Shown: piece after piece, positions 19,121 through 28,139 of the stretch
How the letters are laid out: each line of letters opens with the position of its first letter
Position numbering within the stretch: position 1 is the stretch's first letter
From: Thalassocella blandensis
GTDB taxonomy: Bacteria > Pseudomonadota > Gammaproteobacteria > Pseudomonadales > Cellvibrionaceae
Direction of reading: 5' to 3'
Assembly (NCBI GenBank): GCA_902141825.1
Contig: CABFPG010000008.1
Coordinates: forward strand, 124,001-188,000
DNA length: 64,000 nt
Made by a program: the position numbers and the translations under genes
Notes under the pieces: model-generated
What the model saw: the letters and a program-made list of their open reading frames with translations, nothing else
What the model was told of the DNA's origin: nothing
Databases searched by the model: none

Positions 19121-21565
19121 TTAAGCCTTAATTTTTAAAGGCCGCACTGAAGCACTTTCGATTCTTTTCGTATCCTCTGCTAAAAACTCAGCATAAATCG
19201 GCTTAGCATAGAAATATCCCTGCACCATATCAATACCATTGTCTGTCACAAACTCAATCTGCTCCTGCGATTCAATACCTTCTGCCACAATATCCATACC
19301 AAGTTTTCGTGCAAGATCGATAATGGAAACGAGGATTGTTTTACCATTTGGATTAGTTTCGACATCAGAAAAAAACATTCGATCAATTTTTAATGTATCG
19401 AATTCAAAACGCTTAAGATGCCCCAAAGAAGAATAGCCCACACCAAAATCATCCAGCGCAGTTCTGAACCCCATGGTCTTTAATCTACCCAGCTGTTGCT
19501 CTGCCAGAGTTTCATTATCAATTAACGAATTTTCTGTCACCTCAAATTCAATTAAATGTGGCTCAATAGAATACCGTTTTACAATATCTAAAATGGAATT
19601 GAATAGTTTGTTGTTGGACAATTGCACAGGGGAAATATTGATGGCCATCGTGAAATCACGCTTAAGTGTTTGTTGAAAAACCACAATTTGCTGGCAAATT
19701 TTATCAATGAGCAATAAGGTAATGTTGTCAATCATTCCCGACTTTTCTGCGACAGGAATAAACTCCACCGGCGGAATCACGCCCATCTTTCGAGTTTCCA
19801 GTCTGGCTAAGGCTTCGAATCCGATAACTTTATTGCTCAAAGGATCTACTTTCGCCTGATAGGCAACTTTAAATTCATCCGCGGCAAATGCATGATGCAA
19901 TACATTTTCCAGCTCCAATCGTGCCTTGCTTTCGTTAAACATATCCCGATTAAAAAACATGTAACGCATCTTGCCTGCCTTTTTCGCGGCGTACATGGCG
20001 GTATCGGCAAACTTCACCAAACTATCCACGACCTTGGCATCATCTGGATAAATAGCAATCCCCATACTTGCGCCAACGAAAACCTCCTTGCCTTGGATTC
20101 TAAAGGGGTACTGAAACTGATCCAGCAATCGCTCAGCGACCAATGCGGCATCTTCCTGCACTCTCAGCTCAGGTAAAATAACCGTAAACTCATCGCCTCC
20201 GAGGCGGATCAAAGACTGGGTTACGTTATCCAAATTGTGCCCGATTCGAGTCACGGAATCACCAACACGTAAAATTCCTGAAAGTCTCTCTGCCACTTTT
20301 TGCAGTAATGCATCACCCGCATTGTGACCAAGCACGTCATTCACCTGCTTAAACCCATCTAAATCTATAAACAGTAATCCCACTTTACGATGGCTGCGTT
20401 CAGATTTTTCGACAGCATTTCGCAATAACTTTGCCAGGAGATTCCTGTTTGGCAAACCAGTCAATACGTCCGTGTAGGCTTGCACTTTTAAAGAATTAGT
20501 TTGCGCATCCAACTTTTCTCCCATGTCGAGAAAAGCATTTTGCAATGCCCCGATCTCATCGTTCCTCGCGGTTATTTCCGGCAACTCTCCCGTCTCAGCA
20601 AACCGATTGGTCGCTTTTACCAGATCATCGACGGGCTGAATAACGAAATAACTCAACATGGCATAGACGCTCAAGCCCAAAATCACAAAAAACACTAAAA
20701 GTGTAATGCCGCCTTTTACTGATATACTTTTCACCTGCTGAAGCGCTGCCTCCATCGGCACAGCAACCACCAGGAACCAGTTATCGAAGATTACCTCCGT
20801 TTCCAGCAATAAATGCAGCGAATTTAATTGTTCCTCATCGATATCTGCATCCATCTGCGTTACGTGAGTGATTTCGTCTGGAATATCGGAACCAGAATGC
20901 AAAATCTTACCGCCGTGCCCATCATGAATTAAAATGAAACTCTGCTTTGTCATTAACTGCTGCCAGGCCAGGCTTTCTACGTACTCCATAGAAATAGCGA
21001 TTCGCACCACCGTTCGCACGGTTGAATTCCTCGCCGACTGGGAGCGGTCGGGGATTGCGATCGCTCGATAGACATTCAGCGTATATCGATCAAAATCTTC
21101 ATGAAACTCAAAATTAATAAAACTTCTATCCGGGGAAAGCCAGGCCTCCTGAATAACTGCACTGTGTGTTTTGTCGCTTTTATTTTTTACGCCATGCGCC
21201 ACTCTCGCCTCTTCATACCCATCCTCCAACAACAAACTAATTTCTTCAAAGTAAGGGTAAACCGATAATACGGTTTTTAAGTAATTGTGTATTGCCGGCG
21301 ACAACAAACTAAAGCGATTACTTTCTGACACTGAAAAATATCGCGCAATTAAATCATCCTCCGCGATTAAAATTGCGGAAGAACTCGCTGTTTCCGTTAA
21401 TTGATTTACCGCGTTGACAAAATTTAACTTACTGGAGAATATATTTTTCTCTGTCTCCAGCTTTGAATAACGCAACACTTCTTGAGCAAAGCCTATCAGC
21501 ACGCCCGCAATGCAAATGCAGGTCGCCGAAACAATAATGAGCAGGAATCGCGATCGCAGTTTCAT
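19121..21565 (-). CDS. Membrane-bound GGDEF-EAL protein, cyclic di-GMP turnover (MbaA-like architecture)
   Basis: Predicted to make or break cyclic di-GMP in response to a periplasmic signal. The ATG at 21565 (MKLRSRFLLI) is preferred; an upstream start in the same frame would run into the preceding gene. Of 814 residues, membrane segment 1 is about 7-27, a periplasmic sensor domain 28-283, membrane segment 2 about 286-309, HAMP 310-360, GGDEF about 364-540, and EAL about 555-800. RLGGDEF is intact at 456-460. An insert of roughly 11 residues separates it from the RxxD inhibitory-site position. EAL-domain residues appear complete: FEALARLE, NISPVQLS, EVTENSL, LDDFGVGYSSL, KIDRMF and VAEGIES. 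Both activities are therefore possible. It starts 13 bases after a polyamine-type binding protein gene, as in the nspS-mbaA pair of Vibrio cholerae. Confidence 0.9.
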   Translation of the reverse strand: MKLRSRFLLIIVSATCICIAGVLIGFAQEVLRYSKLETEKNIFSSKLNFVNAVNQLTETASSSAILIAEDDLIARYFSVSESNRFSLLSPAIHNYLKTVLSVYPYFEEISLLLEDGYEEARVAHGVKNKSDKTHSAVIQEAWLSPDRSFINFEFHEDFDRYTLNVYRAIAIPDRSQSARNSTVRTVVRIAISMEYVESLAWQQLMTKQSFILIHDGHGGKILHSGSDIPDEITHVTQMDADIDEEQLNSLHLLLETEVIFDNWFLVVAVPMEAALQQVKSISVKGGITLLVFFVILGLSVYAMLSYFVIQPVDDLVKATNRFAETGELPEITARNDEIGALQNAFLDMGEKLDAQTNSLKVQAYTDVLTGLPNRNLLAKLLRNAVEKSERSHRKVGLLFIDLDGFKQVNDVLGHNAGDALLQKVAERLSGILRVGDSVTRIGHNLDNVTQSLIRLGGDEFTVILPELRVQEDAALVAERLLDQFQYPFRIQGKEVFVGASMGIAIYPDDAKVVDSLVKFADTAMYAAKKAGKMRYMFFNRDMFNESKARLELENVLHHAFAADEFKVAYQAKVDPLSNKVIGFEALARLETRKMGVIPPVEFIPVAEKSGMIDNITLLLIDKICQQIVVFQQTLKRDFTMAINISPVQLSNNKLFNSILDIVKRYSIEPHLIEFEVTENSLIDNETLAEQQLGRLKTMGFRTALDDFGVGYSSLGHLKRFEFDTLKIDRMFFSDVETNPNGKTILVSIIDLARKLGMDIVAEGIESQEQIEFVTDNGIDMVQGYFYAKPIYAEFLAEDTKRIESASVRPLKIKA

Positions 21566-21578
21566 TGACAGTTTTTCG

Positions 21579-22613
21579 CTATTGAATTTCCAAATTTTGC
21601 ATGACACCCATCATCTTTCTCGCTGCTCTTGGGTCGGGTTCACGGTAATAATACAACTTCTCCATCGGATGAAAAATCATGGGGTCATTTCTCATTTCTG
21701 CAGGCAGTCTTTTGTTTGCCTCATCATTAAAACTAGCGGTATAAGTAAACTGCATGTTTTCCAATATCACATCTGTTCGACTTAGAAAATTTACGAATTG
21801 ATAGGCAAGTGCTTTATTTTTGCTGTCTGCGCTCACCGCGAGAAAATCAATCCACATCGGCGATCCTTCCTCGGGCACAAGATAACGGATATTTTCATTG
21901 AGCTCTGCCAATATCATTGCATCGCCATTATAGGTTTGCGCCACCACAACTTCGCTCGAGATCAACAGAGATTTTTCATTGAGTTCAGGCAGCTGGTATG
22001 AATGAACGAATGGTTTTTGCTGATAGATAAGTGTTTCAGCTTTGCCGATTTCCGCCAGGTCTTTACTGTTCATATCATAGCCCAGAGACAACAGCGCGGA
22101 CGGGAACAACTCCAGCATTTGCGGCGACATGGTTATCTTCCCCTTCAGCTCGTCTACCGGGTTGAAGAGCTCTTTTAGACTGCGCGGAACCTGTTTCACC
22201 TTGTCTGCACGGTACGCAATGCCAAAAGTCCCCCAGCCATAGGGGATAACATACCCGACACCATCGGGGTGTATTTTCTTCCAGGCATCGTTAAACAGCT
22301 TGAAATTTGGTATTTCCCGCTCCCCCATTGGGGCCATCCAGTTAAAATTCTTATGGCTGGTAACAGATTGGCCATCAACAATATAAACGTCATAAAGTGG
22401 CATAATTTCAGAAGCAATCAGCGCGTCACGTTCTTCATCATGTTGAAAATACACAAATTCCAGAGTTGCATTGTATTCCCGTTCAAACTTACTCACCACG
22501 GATGGCGAGATAAAGTCCTCCCAGGTTAAAAATACCAGCTTACGCTTCTTTTCCTCTGCTACAGACTGACAACAACCGCCGCAACACAACAGGAAAATAA
22601 GAACCCTTAGCAT
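21579..22613 (-). CDS. Periplasmic polyamine-type solute-binding protein (PotD/NspS-like)
   Basis: Periplasmic binding protein of the spermidine/putrescine family. The ATG at 22613 is preferred over a GTG six codons earlier because GGAG lies eight bases before it. The signal peptide has a striking run of cysteines (LLCCGGCC) and probably ends at SVA. The mature protein starts KRKLVFLTWEDFISPSVV. It also has the family segments YGWGTFGIAYR, YNGDAMILAEL and VPEEGSPMWIDFLAV. No ABC permease or ATPase genes are nearby, so it probably does not serve transport. It is followed 13 bases later by a membrane GGDEF-EAL gene, and the two probably form a sensor pair. The ligand is not known; a polyamine is an inference from the family. 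Confidence 0.85.
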   Translation of the reverse strand: MLRVLIFLLCCGGCCQSVAEEKKRKLVFLTWEDFISPSVVSKFEREYNATLEFVYFQHDEERDALIASEIMPLYDVYIVDGQSVTSHKNFNWMAPMGEREIPNFKLFNDAWKKIHPDGVGYVIPYGWGTFGIAYRADKVKQVPRSLKELFNPVDELKGKITMSPQMLELFPSALLSLGYDMNSKDLAEIGKAETLIYQQKPFVHSYQLPELNEKSLLISSEVVVAQTYNGDAMILAELNENIRYLVPEEGSPMWIDFLAVSADSKNKALAYQFVNFLSRTDVILENMQFTYTASFNDEANKRLPAEMRNDPMIFHPMEKLYYYREPDPRAARKMMGVMQNLEIQ

Positions 22614-22828
22614 CGTCTTTGCTCCAGACACAATATCTTTTAACTATAGGGCACTAAGGCGGCTTTTTCTTCTTCGCTTATTCAACCTTTCGTAATAAAT
22701 AACTAAATTGAATTATGAGAAGATTTTTAAAACCAAACACGATGCGCCATTGAGGGCATTCAAAAAAACGAGCGTTAATAAGAAACAGCTGGAGAACAAA
22801 GCGGTTCAGCCTGCATGCCCACAGGAAG

Positions 22829-22880
22829 TGAAGATAAGAAGATAAGAGAAAAGAGGATAAGAGAAAACCCGAAAGGGATA
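22829..22880. repeat. Short purine-rich GATAAG repeats
   Basis: Four imperfect copies of GATAAGA lie within about 45 bases, followed by GGGATAAAG. The tract is purine-only for long stretches. It lies between the M13 peptidase terminator and the binding protein gene upstream region, and no coding sequence uses it. Confidence 0.5.
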
Positions 22881-22891
22881 AAGCGAGAAAA

Positions 22892-22918
22892 GCAGGCCAA
22901 AGGGTAAATTTGGCCTGC
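22892..22918 (-). terminator. Terminator after the M13 metallopeptidase gene
   Basis: A perfect ten-pair inverted repeat (GCAGGCCAAA / TTTGGCCTGC) with a seven-base loop, followed on the minus strand by TTTT. It begins 20 bases past the stop codon. Confidence 0.75.
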
Positions 22919-22937
22919 TGAAGTTTTAAAGTAGGAA

Positions 22938-24974
22938 CTACCAGATCTTAACGCGCTCTTCAGGGGGTAGATATAAAGCATCCCCTTTTTTCACGTCAAA
23001 AGCCGACATAAATTCAGGCATATTTCTCACCACGCCATTAGTTCTGAATTCACTCGGCGAATGTGGATCGGTGGTGATTCGCTGATGTAAATTTTCATCG
23101 CGATATTTACGTGCCCAGACTTGCGCCCACCCGATGAAGAAGCGCTGTTCGCCGGTAAAGCCATCTATTTCGGGCGCTTCTTTGCCATTAAGCGATAAGT
23201 TATACGCTTTATGGGCAATAGTTAGTCCACCAAGGTCACCAATATTTTCACCAAGGGTAAACTCTCCATTCAGAAATTCGCCGGGCAACACTTCGAATGC
23301 ACCGTATTGCGTCGCCAGTTTTCCTGTGCGCTGCTTAAACTCCATCAAATCTGTTTCGGTCCACCAGTTTTGCAGCACGCCGTCGCCGTCCGATTTTGCA
23401 CCCTGGTCGTCAAAACCGTGGCCCATTTCATGGCCAATAACCGCGCCTATTGCACCGTAGTTAACGGCGTCATCCGCTTCCATATTAAAAAATGGCGGCT
23501 GAAGAATGGCAGCTGGAAATACGATTTCGTTCATCACCGGATTGTAATAGGCATTCACAGTTTGTGGCGTCATAAACCACTCGTCCCGATCAACAGGCTT
23601 GCCCAGTTTGGCGATGTCATAGTCATAGTTAAATTGGCTGGCACGAAAGTAATTTCCCACCAGCTCTTTGTCGCTGATTTGCAAGTTGGAGTAATCACGC
23701 CATTTGTCGGGGTATCCGATTTTAGGGTTAAATTTATTCAGTTTTTCCAAGGCTTTAATTTTTGTGTCTTCGCCCATCCATTCCAGGTTCTGGATACTTT
23801 CGCGGTAGGCTTGACGCAGATTTTCAACCAAAGCCACCATGCGCGCTTTCGCTTCTGGCTGGAAATACTTTTCTACGTAAACCTTACCCACCATTTCACC
23901 GAGCAAGCCATTAACAGTGTCGACAGCTCTTTTCCAGCGCTCTTGCTGCACCTCAGTCCCCTGCAGGATTTTGCCGTAAAACGCAAAGTTCTCATCATCG
24001 ATCTCTTTATTCAAAAACCCGGCATAATTTGTTAATAAGTGCCAACGCAAATAGGTTTTCCAATCTTCTAACTCCACACTGGTAAACAAGGCATTGAATT
24101 TAGGGTAATAGTCAGGGGTGCGAATTACTACAGCATCCTGATCACTCAAGCCGGCCTCGGCCAAATAGCTCTGCCAGGAAAAATCCTTCGCCAGTTCCGG
24201 TAACTTCTCGATGGTATATTTGTTGTAAGTTAAGTCACGGTTACGACGCTTAACGTTTGTCCAGTGACCGTCGGCTATTGAGGTTTCAATTTCCATAATG
24301 CGTTTGGCAGAAGCCTTGGGTGCGTCGAAGCCAGCCAAAACGAACATTTTTTCAATATGTGCAACATAGGCATCACGTATTTTCTGAGACTTTTCATCGT
24401 CGTGGAAGTAAAAATCCCGATCGGGCAAACCAAGTCCGGAATGTACAAAGTATGCGATGTACTGCGTTGGCGCTTTCGCATCGTTGTTAATGTAAAAACC
24501 AAATGGAACATCACTTCCCATACGCTGTGCGCGAGCAAAATACTTGGCCAGATCTTCACGAGTTGCCAACCCATCAATTGCAGCTAATTCAGGGTTAAGA
24601 GGCGTAATTCCTAGCGTTTCCAACAGTTCAACATTCATAAAAGAATTGTATAGACCGCCAACTTTTTGTTTGTCTGAGCCTTTTGCGGCGGAAGTATCAC
24701 TTGCGGACTGCTCTATGATGTCACGCATGTCTTTGCGTGCATTGTCATCCAGCGCAGTAAAGGTGCCATAGTTTGATTTGTCATCCGGAATCTTGGTTGT
24801 TTTTAACCAAGTGCCATTAACATAGCGATAGAAGTCGTCTTGCGGTCTAACACTCTTATCAAAATTGGCGAACTCTATGCCGGATTTGGTGGCTTCAATA
24901 GCGCCACCGTCTTTTGGTGATTGGCTGCAGCTTGCCAATACAACAGCAAACACAGAAAACCAAAGCTTCTTCAT
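22938..24974 (-). CDS. M13 family zinc metallopeptidase lipoprotein (PepO/neprilysin-like)
   Basis: Predicted envelope-anchored endopeptidase acting on small peptides. The N-terminus (MKKLWFSVFAVVLASCSQS) is a lipoprotein signal with lipobox LASC. The peptidase M13 N-terminal helical domain follows (residues about 35-420). The zinc site is HEMGH in VIGHEMGHGFDDQGAKSD near residue 514. The third ligand is the Glu in GENIGDLGGL. NAYYNPVMNEIVFPAAILQPP, the substrate-binding segment of the family, precedes it. The C-terminus ends in RVKIW, close to the CxxW ending of neprilysins but without the cysteine. At 678 residues it has full family length. It stands alone between terminators. Confidence 0.94.
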   Translation of the reverse strand: MKKLWFSVFAVVLASCSQSPKDGGAIEATKSGIEFANFDKSVRPQDDFYRYVNGTWLKTTKIPDDKSNYGTFTALDDNARKDMRDIIEQSASDTSAAKGSDKQKVGGLYNSFMNVELLETLGITPLNPELAAIDGLATREDLAKYFARAQRMGSDVPFGFYINNDAKAPTQYIAYFVHSGLGLPDRDFYFHDDEKSQKIRDAYVAHIEKMFVLAGFDAPKASAKRIMEIETSIADGHWTNVKRRNRDLTYNKYTIEKLPELAKDFSWQSYLAEAGLSDQDAVVIRTPDYYPKFNALFTSVELEDWKTYLRWHLLTNYAGFLNKEIDDENFAFYGKILQGTEVQQERWKRAVDTVNGLLGEMVGKVYVEKYFQPEAKARMVALVENLRQAYRESIQNLEWMGEDTKIKALEKLNKFNPKIGYPDKWRDYSNLQISDKELVGNYFRASQFNYDYDIAKLGKPVDRDEWFMTPQTVNAYYNPVMNEIVFPAAILQPPFFNMEADDAVNYGAIGAVIGHEMGHGFDDQGAKSDGDGVLQNWWTETDLMEFKQRTGKLATQYGAFEVLPGEFLNGEFTLGENIGDLGGLTIAHKAYNLSLNGKEAPEIDGFTGEQRFFIGWAQVWARKYRDENLHQRITTDPHSPSEFRTNGVVRNMPEFMSAFDVKKGDALYLPPEERVKIW

Positions 24975-25129
24975 GCTTTTCCCCTTGTTAAGCTTTCAAA
25001 TCTTTATATAACGAACTAACGGCGCGAAACCTTCGTAAAATGTCGTCTAACCGAGTATTCTGTGCGACAAAAGGCCAGCGCCCCGTTCTAGCAACGGCAT
25101 CATACGAGAAAACCACTTTATAAAACGCA

Positions 25130-25155
25130 AAAAAGGCGGATTAACCGCCTTTTTT
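25130..25155 (-). terminator. Bidirectional terminator after the porin gene
   Basis: GGCGG-ATTAA-CCGCC is flanked by five A residues on the left and six T residues on the right. On the minus strand it stands 24 bases past the porin stop codon. Confidence 0.8.
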
Positions 25156-25178
25156 CATGATTTTATCAGGTTTAAACC

Positions 25179-26093
25179 TTAAAATTTGGCTTCGATACCA
25201 GCGCCAAGGTAGTTGCGGTCACGTACGTCATTATCGCTTTGATCTACCGTGTAATAGGTAAACACTTTTAATGGTTTTGAGATTTTATAATCAAATCCAA
25301 TACTCATTGTTTCTCCACCTTCAAAACGCTCATCAGATTGACCTGCCTGAACCTTGAAGAACCAGCTGTCCATTTTATAACCGGCAGAAACAAAAACACC
25401 ATCGACGCTTTCACCATCAACATCTACCTCTTCATACAACGCTCCCAACTGGAAAGCGGAGAAGCTATATTGGCCTACAAATCGAATTACATCAGCGTCT
25501 TGTGCAGCGACATTAGTGTCGTAAGCCAGCGCTAAATACAAATCGTTCTGCTCGAACGTGACGGATGCTGACACACCGTCATCGGCCTCTTCGTCTTCAC
25601 TGGAGATCAAGGCCACGTAAGCGTTAAACGGTGAATCGGTTGTTGTTTTATAAGCGACTGAATTCGATTTGCGCTGATCATTAGCCGTCACAACATTTTT
25701 AATGTCACCAACCTGATCATTAAACAGGTCTATTTTTTTCTGAGCTTCTTTAAGCGGCGTATCAAAGTGACCCGCCTTGATGATACCGAAATCACCCTGT
25801 AGACCTATGAAAATATTGCGTTGTTTAAAGGTCGTATCATCACCGCTGTCACCATCATCGACATAGGTTTCATATTCAAACTGGTAAATGGCCTTCACAG
25901 AGTCATTTCCTGCAATTTCCCCCTTCACACCAATTCGAGAAGCATTGCTTACCAATTCAGTAGTTGATGTTTCCTCACCTTCTTGAATGTCCGCATTGTG
26001 AAATGCGATATGAGCTTTTCCGTAAAGTTCAGGTTCAGCAAATGCGTTTACCGAAAGTGCACCTACATATGCAGCTAAAATGAGTTTTTTCAT
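25179..26093 (-). CDS. Outer-membrane porin (gram-negative porin family), probably phosphate-regulated
   Basis: A trimeric-type beta-barrel porin for small solutes. The ATG at 26093 gives a clean signal peptide (MKKLILAAYVGALSVNAFA, cut before EPELYGK). The mature protein opens ELYGKAHIAFHNADI and contains NASRIGVKGEIAGNDSVKAIYQFEYE and NIFIGLQGDFGIIKAGHFDTPL, which are hallmarks of the OmpC/Porin_4 group. It ends in GAGIEAKF, with the terminal Phe needed for BAM recognition. Length (304 aa) suggests a 16-strand barrel of the smaller type. It lies next to phoU-pst and has Pho-box-like repeats upstream, so I infer induction in phosphate starvation. The pore is rich in acidic residues, so anion selectivity cannot be assumed. 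Confidence 0.88.
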   Translation of the reverse strand: MKKLILAAYVGALSVNAFAEPELYGKAHIAFHNADIQEGEETSTTELVSNASRIGVKGEIAGNDSVKAIYQFEYETYVDDGDSGDDTTFKQRNIFIGLQGDFGIIKAGHFDTPLKEAQKKIDLFNDQVGDIKNVVTANDQRKSNSVAYKTTTDSPFNAYVALISSEDEEADDGVSASVTFEQNDLYLALAYDTNVAAQDADVIRFVGQYSFSAFQLGALYEEVDVDGESVDGVFVSAGYKMDSWFFKVQAGQSDERFEGGETMSIGFDYKISKPLKVFTYYTVDQSDNDVRDRNYLGAGIEAKF

Positions 26094-26228
26094 GTGTGAT
26101 CTCCACGTAACGAAATTTAAAATCAACGTAAATTTTTTATTGTAAATGGCTAATTTTTTGGGGCTGCATTATCTACGAATACCGCCCCGTTAAATGTGGC
26201 AACGAGTGCTAAAATTCGCGGAAAGAGT

Positions 26229-26257
26229 ATGACAGTAATGTGTCACTTTTATTACAT
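26229..26257 (-). promoter_or_regulatory. Triple PhoB-box-like repeat upstream of the porin
   Basis: On the minus strand three 7-base units are spaced exactly 11 bases apart: ATGTAAT, GTGACAC and CTGTCAT, with A/T-rich four-base spacers (AAAA and ATTA). This matches the PhoB consensus of CTGTCAT units with 4-base spacers. It lies 136-164 bases before the porin start. A further GTGACAC (26286-26280) lies upstream. No ideal -10 stands downstream; TTTTAG is the nearest candidate. Confidence 0.7.
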
Positions 26258-26331
26258 TTTTAACATAAGTGAAAAAAAAGTGTCACATAAATTTAACTAG
26301 GTCTAAAAATCAGACTTTTGTCATCAGACAT

Positions 26332-26357
26332 AAAAAAGCAGCGCGGTTGCGCTGCTT
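26332..26357 (-). terminator. Terminator of the pst-phoU operon
   Basis: GCAGCGC and GCGCTGC form a seven-pair stem with loop GGTT (read on the plus strand). On the minus strand six T residues follow. It begins about 40 bases past the phoU stop codon. Confidence 0.8.
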
Positions 26358-26397
26358 GGAAAACCAGAAGGATTTTACGCTTTCGCGTATGAAGATC

Positions 26398-27117
26398 TTA
26401 TGACTTGGATTCTAATTGGCGTTCGACGTCACTTAAATCTGTGCGACGAATATCCATCCCGCGAACAAGATAAATCACCTGCTCTGCAACATTGCGTGCG
26501 TGATCACCAATTCTCTCCAGTGATCTCAGCATCCAAAGCACATTCATTACGCGACTTATCTGACGAGGATCTTCCATCATGTAGGTAATCATTTCGCGCA
26601 TTGTAGACTGATATTCCTTATCAATCTCTTTATCATCTTTCACCACTTTGATCGCCTCAAACACATCGGAATGGGCAAATGCATCCAGCGCAACGCGCAC
26701 AATTTTCACCACGCTATTAGCCAAATGACGCAATTCAGAATTACCACGAATTTCAGTACCGTCTTCGCTCAAAGCAATGACCATTCGGGCGATTTTACTG
26801 GCCTCATCCCCCATGCGCTCCAAGTCTCGAATCGCTTTGCTCACCATCATCACCAGACGTAAATCGGAAGCAGCGGGCTGGCGTCTAGCCAATACAGTCA
26901 AGCACTCTTTATCTATTGATAACTCACGACGGTCAATTTCATCTTCTGCGATTAACGCCTTTTCTGCGAGCGAGCTATCGCCGCTTTCAATGGCTTTGAT
27001 GACGTCGGCCAGCTGTTCTTCAACCAGTCCACCCATTTCCAACAGGGCGGTTTTCAAGTGCTCAAGATCAGCATTAAACTGCTGAGAAATATGTTGATCT
27101 AATTGTAATGTATCCAT
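26398..27117 (-). CDS. phoU: Phosphate transport system regulator PhoU
   Basis: Cytoplasmic helical protein that links the Pst transporter to the PhoR sensor and shuts down the Pho response when phosphate is plentiful. The 239-residue protein contains the two PhoU three-helix repeats. Recognisable segments are ALLEMGGLVEEQLADVIKAI, EIDRRELSIDKECLTVLARRQPAASDLR, the motif RDLERMGDEASKIARMV in the first repeat, and RSLERIGDHARNVAEQVIYLV in the second. The E-x-x-GD metal-binding motifs are present in both. It is the last gene of pstSCAB-phoU, 15 bases after pstB. Confidence 0.97.
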   Translation of the reverse strand: MDTLQLDQHISQQFNADLEHLKTALLEMGGLVEEQLADVIKAIESGDSSLAEKALIAEDEIDRRELSIDKECLTVLARRQPAASDLRLVMMVSKAIRDLERMGDEASKIARMVIALSEDGTEIRGNSELRHLANSVVKIVRVALDAFAHSDVFEAIKVVKDDKEIDKEYQSTMREMITYMMEDPRQISRVMNVLWMLRSLERIGDHARNVAEQVIYLVRGMDIRRTDLSDVERQLESKS

Positions 27118-27132
27118 TATTTCCGCCTCTTA

Positions 27133-28077
27133 TTAACCGAAACGCCCGGTAATATAGGCTTCGGTAAGTTCATGATCCGGGTTTGTGAAAACCAGTTGTG
27201 TATCGTTGACCTCTATTAATTTTCCTAAATGGAAGTAAGCCGTTCGATTGGAAACCCGTGCGGCTTGCTGCATGGAGTGCGTCACAATAGCAATGGTGTA
27301 ATTCTGACTCAATTCAGCAATTAACTCTTCTATTTTAGCAGTTGCAATAGGATCTAGCGCGGAGCAAGGTTCATCCATGAGAATTACTTCCGGACTCACT
27401 GCGATCGTACGGGCAATACACAGTCGCTGCTGCTGACCACCCGATAAGCCTGTGCCTGGCTGGTGAAGTCTGTCTTTTACCTCTTCCCACAAACCTGCTT
27501 TACGTAAGCTGGTTTCGACAATTTCATCCATTTCAGATCGACGAGAGGCCAAACCGTGAATCTTAGGTCCATAAATCACGTTCTCGTAAATGGACTTTGG
27601 AAAAGGGTTGGGCTTCTGGAACACCATGCCGACCTTTGCCCGCAATGGCACTACATCCAGCTTGGGAGCATAAATATCCTGTCCTTCCAGGGTTATTGAG
27701 CCCTCAACGCGACAGGTATCCACCGTATCATTCATACGATTTAAACAGCGTAAAAATGTGGACTTACCACAACCGGAGGGACCGATCATGGCAATGACTT
27801 CGTTTTTCGCAATATCCAGATCCACCCCGAATACGGCCTGCTTTTCCCCGTAAAACACGCTGACATCGCGCACTTCAATTTTAGGGTTATCGCAAAGTGG
27901 CTTTCCGACAGTCTTATTTTTCTCTGTCGCCTTAACTTTATCTTGCGTAGCTTCTTCTATCACTGTATGCCCACCGTGCCCTGCGTTAGGGATATTATTT
28001 CGATCATCAAGAGTTGCTTGTTGCATATTATCACCGAGCATGGGGTTTATTGGAGTGGATACTGGGATATCTGACAT
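27133..28077 (-). CDS. pstB: Phosphate ABC transporter ATP-binding protein PstB
   Basis: ATPase of the high-affinity phosphate importer. The ATG at 28077 ([12 protein letters not shown]) is preferred over an in-frame GTG three codons earlier. Residues up to about 65 form a polar N-terminal extension that is longer than in Escherichia coli PstB. The ABC core has Walker [16 protein letters not shown], the PstB-specific [18 protein letters not shown], the signature [14 protein letters not shown] and Walker [14 protein letters not shown]. The protein is 314 aa. It lies between pstA and phoU. Confidence 0.97.
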   Translation of the reverse strand: MSDIPVSTPINPMLGDNMQQATLDDRNNIPNAGHGGHTVIEEATQDKVKATEKNKTVGKPLCDNPKIEVRDVSVFYGEKQAVFGVDLDIAKNEVIAMIGPSGCGKSTFLRCLNRMNDTVDTCRVEGSITLEGQDIYAPKLDVVPLRAKVGMVFQKPNPFPKSIYENVIYGPKIHGLASRRSEMDEIVETSLRKAGLWEEVKDRLHQPGTGLSGGQQQRLCIARTIAVSPEVILMDEPCSALDPIATAKIEELIAELSQNYTIAIVTHSMQQAARVSNRTAYFHLGKLIEVNDTQLVFTNPDHELTEAYITGRFG

Positions 28078-28139
28078 GAGAATCACTCTTCGTTTAAAAT
28101 CTATACATTAATTGGATGCTTTTTCATTCCCGAACCGGA

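Noticed and set aside
23307-24035. A 242-codon frame antisense to the M13 peptidase
   Set aside because: The opposite strand carries a full, motif-complete peptidase. The antisense frame has no recognisable domain or ribosome site.
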